Translations under genes and position numbers: made by a program
Part shown: positions 1-5,134 of the stretch, one piece after another
Numbering within the stretch: the first letter of the stretch is position 1
Layout: each line of letters starts with the position of its first letter
DNA from: Acidobacteriota bacterium
Lineage (GTDB): Bacteria; Acidobacteriota; Terriglobia; Terriglobales; Acidobacteriaceae
Direction of reading: 5' to 3'
Length of the DNA stretch: 5,134 nt
Assembly (NCBI GenBank): GCA_021781255.1
Contig: JAJXXG010000829.1
Location: 1 to 5,134 of the forward strand
The notes under the pieces: generated by a model
The model's input: the letters and a program-made list of their open reading frames with translations, nothing else
Told to the model about the DNA's origin: nothing
The model's database searches: none

Positions 1-1113
<1,113 letters not shown>

Positions 1114-1154
1114 TCAGGGTTGGGGAACGGCAACGGTGGCCGCGCGCCACATGC

Positions 1155-1189
1155 AAAACGGCCCGCATCCGCGCTCGGACCCGGGCCGT
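1155..1189 (-). terminator. Rho-independent terminator or leader attenuator ahead of metY
   Basis: On the minus strand an 8-bp GC-rich helix (ACGGCCCG at 1189-1182 with CGGGCCGT at 1165-1158) encloses a second 4-bp helix (TCCG with CGGA), and is followed by TTTT. The plus strand has no T-run after the stem, so the polarity is minus. It lies about 170 bases past the ubiX stop and about 70 bases before the metY ATG. It could end the ubiX transcript, or act as an attenuator inside a metY leader. The U-tract is short, so strength is uncertain. Confidence 0.6.
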
Positions 1190-1235
1190 CTGGCTTTGAG
1201 AATCGGTTGCGCCTTAGCGCATTCGCCTCTCCAGA
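1189..1235 (-). other. Structured RNA-like element directly before the terminator hairpin
   Basis: On the minus strand TCTGG (1235-1231) pairs with CCAGA (1193-1189). Inside it GAG pairs with CTC, and a perfect 5-bp hairpin TGCGC/GCGCA carries a TAAG loop (1221-1208). The element abuts the terminator stem with no gap, as an aptamer-plus-expression-platform arrangement would. I do not recognise the consensus: the SAM-I core is absent, and the resemblance to a glycine aptamer is limited to GGAGAG and a GCGC..AAGG..GC stretch. Treat it as a fold prediction made by eye. Confidence 0.3.
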
Positions 1236-1256
1236 GCCGCACGGACGGGCCCGCAC

Positions 1257-1276
1257 TGCATACACATACACATGCA
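1257..1276. repeat. Inverted repeat TGCAT-N10-ATGCA upstream of the metY leader
   Basis: A 20-bp dyad with arms TGCAT and ATGCA separated by ten bases of alternating CA/TA sequence. It lies upstream of the structured leader where a metY promoter would be expected, so it could be an operator. I could not fix a convincing -35/-10 pair here, and the arms are short. Confidence 0.25.
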
Positions 1277-1359
1277 TAGTGCTGCGGCGCGAATTCCGTA
1301 AGCCTTGGAGATCGGCATAGTTGGAGTATTAAGGGCCGACGGCGAAGATGTCAAGAGCT

Positions 1360-1980
1360 TCATCGCCCATCGGCTTCTCCCTGCGCGCTACGGCCTTCCG
1401 GCTTCCACACGTACGCGCCGGCCTGCGGCAAGCCGACGTGCGCAAGCACCCGATACGCAAATTGCCGCGCCATCTCCTCGGAATCGAGCGGACGGCTGTA
1501 GAAGGCAGGAATGCAGGGAAAGATCGTCGCTCCAGCCTCGGCCGCCAGGGTCATGTTGCGCAGATGAATGCGGTTGAAGGGCGTCTCTCGCACGCAGAGG
1601 ATGAGCGGCCGCCGCTCCTTGAGCGTGACATCCGCGGCACGGGCGATCAGCGAGTCGGCCAGACCCGTTGCAATCCTGGCCAGCGTGCCCATCGAGCACG
1701 GCAGCACGATCATTCCGTGCGATGGATGGCTTCCCGAGGCAATCGCCGCGCCTACGTCGGCGTCGGCGTGCTGCACCGTCCTGGCTGGAGCCTTGCCCAG
1801 GAACTTCTCCAGCAGATGCGTCCGCCCCGAGATCCCGAGTTCTTCTGCGAGCACGCGCAGCGAATTTTCCGATGCAACGAAATGCACCCGCTCCACGCGC
1901 TCATCCGCTTCAAGCGCACACAACAGCTCTCGCCCTAGAATCGCTCCCGAGGCCCCCGTAATCGCAACGGTCAAATGCAA
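1360..1980 (-). CDS. ubiX: Flavin prenyltransferase UbiX
   Basis: UbiX joins dimethylallyl (mono)phosphate to reduced FMN, making the prenylated FMN cofactor used by UbiD-type decarboxylases. Counting from the chosen TTG the protein is 206 residues. It shows the N-terminal beta strand and GASGA nucleotide loop (9-13), PCSMGTLA (94-101), R114 in 'LIARAAD', K121 in KERRPL, E132 in RETP, Y161 in FYSRP and R177. Their spacing matches the active-site Arg, Lys, Glu, Tyr and Arg I recall from the Pseudomonas enzyme. Start choice: an upstream in-frame ATG at 2043 would add 21 residues ahead of the usual UbiX N-terminus and overlaps an inverted repeat, while TTG at 1980 has AGGAG eight bases upstream. 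No ubiD is in the window. Acidobacteria generally use menaquinone, so the client decarboxylase may not belong to ubiquinone synthesis; that is inference. Confidence 0.93.
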   Translation of the reverse strand: MHLTVAITGASGAILGRELLCALEADERVERVHFVASENSLRVLAEELGISGRTHLLEKFLGKAPARTVQHADADVGAAIASGSHPSHGMIVLPCSMGTLARIATGLADSLIARAADVTLKERRPLILCVRETPFNRIHLRNMTLAAEAGATIFPCIPAFYSRPLDSEEMARQFAYRVLAHVGLPQAGAYVWKPEGRSAQGEADGR

Positions 1981-1988
1981 GTGTTCAG

Positions 1989-1993
1989 CTCCT
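1989..1993 (-). promoter_or_regulatory. Shine-Dalgarno AGGAG that selects the ubiX TTG start
   Basis: Minus-strand AGGAG followed by the 8-base spacer CTGAACAC and then TTG. No comparable site precedes the in-frame ATG at 2043. This, together with the family's normal N-terminus, is the reason for the TTG call. Confidence 0.7.
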
Positions 1994-2036
1994 GGCCCCT
2001 TCGCGTCGCGCAGGAATGAACGACAAACGACCGCCA

Positions 2037-2077
2037 CTGTCATCGTTCAACGGAGCATCTTCCGCTCAGGGTGACAG
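2037..2077. repeat. Inverted repeat with CTGTCA/TGACAG ends upstream of ubiX
   Basis: A 41-bp segment ends in CTGTCA (2037-2042) and TGACAG (2072-2077) and holds an inner GAGC/GCTC pairing. On the minus strand its core reads 'TCACCCTGAGCGGAAG'. From memory this resembles a phrase scattered through intergenic regions of some acidobacterial and other genomes, so it may be a decayed dispersed repeat. It sits 57 bases or more before the ubiX TTG, within its 5' leader or promoter region. Confidence 0.35.
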
Positions 2078-2383
2078 TTTGATTATCAGGCCTTCGTAAA
2101 GCCGCGCGCCAGGAATTTTCCGGTCATGCGGCATACTGGTTGCCTGGCATCAACCGCAGGCGCGCCAACCTCTGCCGGCGCCTCTCATTTGGGGGGAAGT
2201 TTGCAGTGATCCATCTCGTCATCTCAGCCTGCCTGTACTGCCGCGGCGTTCTGCGGAACCACAAGCCGGTCTCTCACTCTGAGCCCACGAGACGCGATTA
2301 CCTCCGCCGCGCGAATGCGCGGCGTCAAGGCAATCAGCAATGCCCATCCTTTCAGGCCCTTCAAAATCGCTACCCGTTGAAGC
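2078..2383. other. Intergenic stretch between the 233-aa PEP-CTERM gene and ubiX, no gene seen
   Basis: Open frames here on the plus strand run into the antisense of the PEP-CTERM gene, have no convincing ribosome site, and encode arginine- and proline-rich sequence typical of non-coding GC-rich DNA. The stretch should hold the ubiX promoter (minus strand, toward 2080-2160). GATAAT at 2089-2084 is a possible -10, but no good -35 lies at the right distance. The only clear structure is the GC-rich hairpin at 2305-2324. Confidence 0.6.
2305..2324. repeat. GC-rich perfect hairpin downstream of the 233-aa PEP-CTERM gene
   Basis: CGCCGCGC and GCGCGGCG form a perfect 8-bp stem around a 4-base loop, 60 bases past the PEP-CTERM stop. 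Neither strand has a T-run after it, so it is not a classical intrinsic terminator. It could be an RNA 3'-end stabiliser or part of a factor-dependent termination region. Confidence 0.45.
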
Positions 2384-3085
2384 TCACGCGGCTGTCAGAA
2401 ACCGGAACTTCAGCGCTCCAGCCACGGCCGCAAAACCGCTGCCAAGCAGGAGCAGCGAAGACGGCTCAGGAACCGGAGGTGTGTTCGGAATGCTTCCGTC
2501 CACGTTGATCCCGCCCGTGGTTCCGAACGAGAATACAGCGTTCGAAACATCGGTGGAGCTCGTAACCCCGGCAATATCAAGAGTGAAGGTAGCCGACTGA
2601 TTCAGGAACGGATTATGCGCATTGTTACCGTCGATCGAGCCGTTGGCATTGGTGTAGGGGCCCGGTCCGATAATCAGATGTTCCGGGCCAATGTAGCCCA
2701 GGGCATCCAGTTGAAAGCTTCCTGCGCCAAGGTTGTTCAATCCCCATCCCGTCGCGACCGTTGACCCCAGCGTAGCGGAGTGACTCGAGATTGAAACCTC
2801 CTGGCCGGAACTTGAGGCGATAGTACCCGACATTGCGTTGTTATTGCTCAGCGTGAATTCGAAGTCGCTGACTAACTGAGCGACATCTGTAGGATTCATT
2901 TGCAAATCGCTCAAGGTAACCGTAACGGTCCCTGCTCCGGTGACGACCACCGCCTGCGCATCAACCGCGCCGCCTGATGTTGTTGAGCCGGTTGGCGTAG
3001 CAAACGTGATGGTGTCAGCCGTCCCATGCATCGGAAGAATTGCGGCAATTGCAAACAGTAGCGAAATTGAAGTGAGAGATTTCAT
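2384..3085 (-). CDS. Exported PEP-CTERM sorting-domain protein, 233 aa
   Basis: Predicted to be exported by Sec, then processed and anchored or released by an exosortase, which is not encoded here. It has an N-terminal signal peptide (K2, hydrophobic run 4-18, likely cleavage after 'GTA' near residue 23). The body is rich in Ser, Thr, Gly and Asn, with beta-strand-like repeats such as 'AVVVTGAGTVTVTLSDL' (45-61) and no cysteine. The tail is a full sorting signal: VPEP at 205-208, a hydrophobic helix about 211-225, then K226 and R228. The open frame extends 27 codons further upstream, but ATG at 3085 is preferred because it starts a normal signal peptide and has GGAGG seven bases upstream. I do not recognise a catalytic or named domain in the body; a role in the extracellular matrix or biofilm is inferred from the family only. 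The long upstream region shares a block with the other PEP-CTERM gene in this window. Confidence 0.9.
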   Translation of the reverse strand: MKSLTSISLLFAIAAILPMHGTADTITFATPTGSTTSGGAVDAQAVVVTGAGTVTVTLSDLQMNPTDVAQLVSDFEFTLSNNNAMSGTIASSSGQEVSISSHSATLGSTVATGWGLNNLGAGSFQLDALGYIGPEHLIIGPGPYTNANGSIDGNNAHNPFLNQSATFTLDIAGVTSSTDVSNAVFSFGTTGGINVDGSIPNTPPVPEPSSLLLLGSGFAAVAGALKFRFLTAA

Positions 3086-3092
3086 GGATGCG

Positions 3093-3097
3093 CCTCC
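3093..3097 (-). promoter_or_regulatory. Shine-Dalgarno GGAGG for the 233-aa PEP-CTERM gene
   Basis: Minus-strand GGAGG with a 7-base spacer to the ATG at 3085. It rules against the longer in-frame start at 3166, whose extra residues are charged and would bury the signal peptide. Confidence 0.75.
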
Positions 3098-3169
3098 AGT
3101 GCGCTTACGCGATTCGTTTTGCCTAGGGAAAGTTAGAGCGCATTGCACATATGCATTCGCACACACCTC

Positions 3170-3186
3170 AAGCTACTCAAGTGCCG
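3170..3186 (-). promoter_or_regulatory. Candidate sigma-54 (-24/-12) promoter for the 233-aa PEP-CTERM gene
   Basis: Minus strand CGGCAC-TTGAG-TAGCT compared with the sigma-54 consensus TGGCAC-N5-TTGCW: nine of eleven defined bases match, including the invariant GG and GC ten bases apart. Transcription would start near 3160, giving a leader of about 75 bases. PEP-CTERM genes are known to be driven by RpoN with the PrsK/PrsR pair in floc-forming proteobacteria, so the type is plausible. The site overlaps the 3179-3194 hairpin, and a single match of this quality can occur by chance. Confidence 0.4.
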
Positions 3187-3194
3187 AAGCACTT
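3179..3194. repeat. 6-bp hairpin with UUCG loop in the PEP-CTERM leader region
   Basis: Minus-strand AAGTGC and GCACTT pair perfectly around TTCG, a C(UUCG)G-type tetraloop that is very stable in RNA. It overlaps the -24 half of the sigma-54 candidate, so either the palindrome is a DNA site or the promoter lies further upstream and the hairpin is in the leader. Confidence 0.4.
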
Positions 3195-3318
3195 AACGCC
3201 TGCTCAGTCCATAACGACTGCATTCATGCAATTTCGCGAAGCAGATTTGAATCGCGCTCTTGACTATATTGAGGCGAAGTATGCTCAATTCCTGTGATTT
3301 TGCTTACATTTTTCAGTC

Positions 3319-3424
3319 GGCAGTAATTCTTTTGCTCTATTTTTCCGCTCTCGCGTAATCCATTACTTACCTGGGTATCTGTTTCTCGACTTACTGGTAA
3401 TTCATAAACTGATTACTAAATGGG
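3319..3424 (-). promoter_or_regulatory. Conserved upstream block, copy A (233-aa PEP-CTERM gene)
   Basis: This AT-rich block of about 106 bp recurs upstream of the second PEP-CTERM gene at 4899-5005, aligned with a single 1-base gap and about 75% identity by eye. The longest exact run is 'acttactggtaatt' on the plus strand. It contains GTAA at 3323, 3355 and 3397 and TTAC at 3363, 3367, 3391 and 3413, including the palindromes GTAAT-CC-ATTAC and TTAC-TG-GTAA. It begins about 234 bp upstream of the ATG. The flanking coding sequences are not alike, so conservation of this block points to function as an activator-binding or promoter region. Strand is given as that of the gene it probably serves. 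Confidence 0.7.
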
Positions 3425-3578
3425 TACATTCGCGTCTCACACTTGAAGTGACACAAATCATGTCACGCCTGGCCGGAAGAGAAATCGGCGCTTGGATCGC
3501 TGCCTACTGACGAACAATCAGATCGCAGGCGCCGCAGCGCGGGCTCATGGACAGCGTTCACTTGTCGAATTGCACATG
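3425..3578. other. Intergenic stretch between conserved block A and the terminator, no gene seen
   Basis: No open frame with a credible start and ribosome site. The only structure noted is the dyad at 3448-3466 and the short palindrome CACTTGAAGTG (3440-3450) that overlaps it. Confidence 0.55.
3448..3466. promoter_or_regulatory. Dyad GTGACA-N7-TGTCAC, possible operator
   Basis: Perfect 6-bp inverted repeat with a 7-base spacer (19 bp in all), the shape of a dimeric regulator site. It lies just upstream of conserved block A, about 260 bp before the candidate transcription start. That distance would suit an enhancer-binding activator. The second PEP-CTERM gene has no copy at the equivalent place, so a shared role is not supported. 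Confidence 0.3.
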
Positions 3579-3625
3579 AAAACAAAATTGCCTCCGCAGC
3601 GATCAAGTTAGCCTGCAGAGGCAAT
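3579..3625 (-). terminator. Strong rho-independent terminator
   Basis: On the minus strand an 8-bp stem (ATTGCCTC at 3625-3618 with GAGGCAAT at 3594-3587) continues through a T-G wobble into GCAG/CTGC, making a 13-pair helix. It is followed by TTTGTTTT (3586-3579). The wobble pairs only in minus-strand RNA and the T-tract is only on that side, so direction is clear. It lies 334 bases past the stop of the 244-aa PEP-CTERM gene and ahead of the upstream region of the 233-aa gene, insulating one from the other. Confidence 0.88.
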
Positions 3626-3918
3626 CATGGATACGATCTTTTCCTGGCTTCTCAGCTTCTATATCTCATCAATCTCAGGCGCCATCACAAACCCTCGTTT
3701 CAACGTTTGAGCCATGTCTGCGGGAACTGCGTCACACAGGGGCGAAGGCGGAAAAGGAACCGAATGCTCCCTTCCCGCTCACTTCTGGCGAAGCGCCAAT
3801 CGGCCCGCCGGCGCCTGAAACCTTGTAGATCTCGCGCCTGTACTGCTGTTAGGCGTAAAGATAGCCAAGGAATCAAGCAGATGCGGCTATGGCCCTGTTT
3901 TCCCATCGACCCGGCATA
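3626..3918. other. Non-coding stretch between the 244-aa PEP-CTERM gene and its terminator
   Basis: Both strands hold short open frames of about 70-74 codons, but their products are arginine-rich, lack a ribosome site and resemble nothing I know. The minus-strand frame starts inside the 3919-3944 hairpin. A small hairpin TGGCG/CGCCA is present at 3786-3798. The stretch is either a long 3' untranslated region or an unrecognised small RNA ending at the terminator. Confidence 0.5.
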
Positions 3919-3944
3919 ATTCATCCACTAACATGCGGATGAAT
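3919..3944. repeat. 8-bp hairpin just after the 244-aa PEP-CTERM stop codon
   Basis: ATTCATCC and GGATGAAT are perfect inverted repeats around a 10-base loop, starting 15 bases after the TAA. No T-run follows on either strand, so it is not a standard intrinsic terminator. A 3'-end stabilising structure for the PEP-CTERM mRNA is a reasonable guess. Confidence 0.5.
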
Positions 3945-3958
3945 GTGAAACGAAGCAC

Positions 3959-4693
3959 TTAGATCGAGACTGAGCCGGAACCCTTGTAGCTCCTTCGGAG
4001 CAAGAACGCCATGCCAAGCAGGCCGGTGCCAAGCAGCAGCAGCGATGAAGGCTCCGGCGTCTCCCCGAAGTTCGATGATTCCAGGGTTCCCGGCGCACCA
4101 TTCGCCTCTGCATACCAGACGGTATAGCTTTCCATTCCAGTCGGGCCGCCATAGGTAAATGAGTTCTTGCCTTCAAACACCGGACTTCCCGCATTGATCT
4201 CCTCTGTGGAACCAACAAACAAGTACATGCCATCATCATGAGTGAAGCTATAAGTTACGCCATTCATGAGATAGGCCGACCCTGTGAATTCCATAATGTC
4301 ATTGTTCATTCCGGCTGTCATCGTATCTCCGCCAGGGATAGCAGACCCGTAGGTCTGATTTGTCCCTGAATATGTGGCTCCGCCATACTGCAGAAAGCCG
4401 GACAGGCTCTGATCCGTGCTTGTATTGAAGTTGAAAATTTGATTGGGATACGTTCCGTTCACCGTGCCGGTAAACATGCTTAGATAGCTGCTTGGCGCAG
4501 TCGGGCTGAACGTATCGGGCGTGCCGCAATGCATTCCGCCGGTATTACTGCAAGTGTTGCTGCCAGCGTAGGTTACTGCACCCGACCACACGGTCAGGTC
4601 GACGGTGTCTGCACGAGCTGACACCGCGAGAAACGTCGCAGCTCCCAGGATACCCACACCAAAACCAAGAATTCGAGCCAAATTCATCTTCAT
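3959..4693 (-). CDS. Exported PEP-CTERM protein with PA14-like region, 244 aa
   Basis: A secreted, exosortase-sorted protein. Its signal peptide is residues 1-28 (K2, R7, hydrophobic 8-24, cleavage after 'SARA'). The mature part begins 'DTVDLTVWSG' and has two cysteines, C48 and C56, that could form a disulfide once exported. Residues about 135-205 read 'GVTYSFTHDDGMYLFV' followed by a 'YTVWYAEANGAPGTLE' strand, the pattern of a PA14/beta-sandwich fold (DDG turn, then a Tyr-rich closing strand), a fold often used for carbohydrate binding. The tail has the PEP motif at 213-215, a hydrophobic helix 218-232 and R233-R234, then a ten-residue polar extension. The frame runs 45 codons further upstream, but ATG at 4693 has AGGAGG five bases before it and starts a normal signal peptide; ATG at 4687 is the alternative. 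The PA14 assignment is a by-eye resemblance. Function beyond surface or matrix localisation is unknown. Confidence 0.9.
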   Translation of the reverse strand: MKMNLARILGFGVGILGAATFLAVSARADTVDLTVWSGAVTYAGSNTCSNTGGMHCGTPDTFSPTAPSSYLSMFTGTVNGTYPNQIFNFNTSTDQSLSGFLQYGGATYSGTNQTYGSAIPGGDTMTAGMNNDIMEFTGSAYLMNGVTYSFTHDDGMYLFVGSTEEINAGSPVFEGKNSFTYGGPTGMESYTVWYAEANGAPGTLESSNFGETPEPSSLLLLGTGLLGMAFLLRRSYKGSGSVSI

Positions 4694-4698
4694 ATCAA

Positions 4699-4704
4699 CC
4701 TCCT
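4699..4704 (-). promoter_or_regulatory. Shine-Dalgarno AGGAGG for the 244-aa PEP-CTERM gene
   Basis: A perfect anti-16S match with five bases to ATG 4693 and eleven to ATG 4687. It excludes the longer in-frame start at 4828. Confidence 0.8.
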
Positions 4705-4898
4705 CTGGTTGAACCAATGTGATGGTTGCCTGCCTGCACCTTGTTTCCTGAATCCGCCGCAATAGCAGAGAAAGAGAGATGCGTGGGCGTCTCAACGTCA
4801 ATGCCTCTTGAGCACATCTCAAGAGCACTTAAATCGCATAGGGAGGATGATAGAGAGATTCTTGATAGCTTCTAATGTTTTTGCTGATGTTTCAAACC
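4705..4898. other. Leader and promoter-proximal region of the 244-aa PEP-CTERM gene
   Basis: No gene. On the minus strand it holds a TATCAT (4851-4846, five of six matches to a sigma-70 -10, no good -35) and a degraded -24/-12 candidate (AGGCAT-TGACG-TTGA at 4806-4792, with GG kept but GA in place of the -12 GC). The two promoter possibilities cannot be separated by eye. Confidence 0.4.
4805..4825. repeat. 8-bp perfect hairpin in the PEP-CTERM leader
   Basis: CTCTTGAG and CTCAAGAG are perfect complements around CACAT. It sits 112-132 bp upstream of the ATG, close to where the other PEP-CTERM gene has its 3179-3194 hairpin (94-109 bp upstream). Both leaders carry TTAAGTGCT at the 5' side of the structure on the minus strand, but the stems differ in sequence. 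Confidence 0.5.
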
Positions 4899-5005
4899 AG
4901 CAGTAATTGTTTTGCCCTGTTTTTCCTATTCCTGCGTAACTTATTACTTACCAACGTATCTTTTTCTCAACTTACTGGTAATTTATAAAACGGTTACTAA
5001 TAGGT
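4899..5005 (-). promoter_or_regulatory. Conserved upstream block, copy B (244-aa PEP-CTERM gene)
   Basis: Partner of the block at 3319-3424. GTAA half-sites at 4903, 4936 and 4978 and TTAC at 4944, 4948, 4972 and 4994 match copy A in order, and in spacing except for the one inserted base near 4931-4933. The TTAC-TG-GTAA palindrome and its flanks are identical over 14 bases. The block starts about 206 bp upstream of the ATG. Its sharp fall in GC relative to the sequence right of 5060 marks the intergenic region. Confidence 0.7.
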
Positions 5006-5011
5006 ATCTGC

Positions 5012-5134
5012 TTAACTCAGGTAGGCCCCAGTGTTTGTGTTTTTTGCCGCTTTTCTCCCATCGGGCTGGTCGGGATGGAGGATTTTTGCCAGGGGCGCGG
5101 GATGGACCATCACGGCTTGCTGCGCGAGGCGGTA
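5012..5134 (-). CDS. Possible 3' end of an upstream gene, unrecognised
   Basis: The minus strand is open for 40 codons from the window edge to TAA at 5014-5012, with G/C-rich third positions in its first 26 codons, ending 'KNTNTGAYLS'. The stop falls seven bases before conserved block B, as expected if a gene ended there. I cannot name the product. A competing reading is a plus-strand gene starting at ATG 5102 with AGGGG six bases upstream, beginning 'MDHHGLLREAV'. The two overlap in antisense and codon statistics do not separate them in so short a span. Confidence 0.3.
   Translation of the reverse strand, partial: YRLAQQAVMVHPAPLAKILHPDQPDGRKAAKNTNTGAYLS

Noticed and set aside
1189..1260. 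SAM-I or glycine riboswitch in the metY leader
   Set aside because: The SAM-I core is absent. The glycine-like pieces (GGAGAG, a GCGC..AAGG stem) lack the full P1-P3 architecture, so no class is assigned.
1348..2074. Plus-strand open frames opposite ubiX
   Set aside because: Antisense shadows of a clearly recognisable UbiX, with no ribosome sites or domains of their own.
2140..2600. Plus-strand open frames around the end of the 233-aa PEP-CTERM gene
   Set aside because: They run into the antisense of the sorting tail, lack ribosome sites and have low-complexity products.
3086..3166. N-terminal extension of the 233-aa PEP-CTERM frame to ATG 3166
   Set aside because: It would place 27 polar and charged residues before the signal peptide, and it reads through the GGAGG ribosome site.
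3700..3924. Overlapping 70-74 codon frames on both strands
   Set aside because: Arginine-rich, no Shine-Dalgarno, no homology I recognise; the minus start is inside a hairpin. Treated as non-coding.
3185..3961. 11-base repeat 'cgaagcactta' at 3185-3195 and 3951-3961
   Set aside because: Several repeated 11-mers are expected by chance in a 5-kb window. One copy overlaps a stop codon, so no shared function is claimed.
3928..4529. Minus-strand frames inside the 244-aa PEP-CTERM gene
   Set aside because: Out-of-frame shadows of a gene with a signal peptide, ribosome site and intact sorting tail.

Overview
This 5.1-kb window looks chromosomal and comes from a GC-rich Gram-negative bacterium. The best guess is an acidobacterium (Terriglobia-like). 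That guess rests on two PEP-CTERM exported proteins with 'PEPSSLLLLG' tails, GC-rich coding sequence, and the gene mix; no rRNA or other lineage marker is present. Every gene I can support lies on the minus strand, so the window reads right to left.

Layout in transcription order: (i) 5134-5012, a possible 3' end of an upstream gene, weakly supported; (ii) 5005-4694, an AT-rich upstream region leading into a PEP-CTERM protein with a PA14-like region (4693-3959); (iii) 3958-3426, a gene-free stretch with a hairpin just after that stop and a strong rho-independent terminator at 3625-3579; (iv) 3424-3086, a second AT-rich upstream region leading into another PEP-CTERM protein (3085-2384); (v) 2383-1981, a gene-free stretch with a GC-rich hairpin and an inverted repeat; (vi) ubiX flavin prenyltransferase, probably from a TTG start (1980-1360); (vii) 1359-1087, a structured leader with a terminator-like hairpin; (viii) metY-type O-acetylhomoserine sulfhydrylase (1086-1), cut off at the window edge before its C-terminus.

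The most interesting signal is non-coding. The two PEP-CTERM genes encode proteins that do not look alike outside their signal peptides and sorting tails. Yet about 210-340 bp upstream of each start lies the same roughly 105-bp AT-rich block (3319-3424 and 4899-5005, about three quarters identical, one 1-base gap). Each block carries GTAA/TTAC half-sites at near-identical spacing. This looks like a shared cis-regulatory module controlling exosortase-sorted surface proteins. Downstream of the block, the 233-aa gene also has a -24/-12 (sigma-54-like) promoter candidate, which fits the known RpoN/PrsK-PrsR control of PEP-CTERM genes in other bacteria.

The metabolic genes (ubiX, metY) have no evident link to the surface proteins. 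They appear to be ordinary neighbours with separate leaders.
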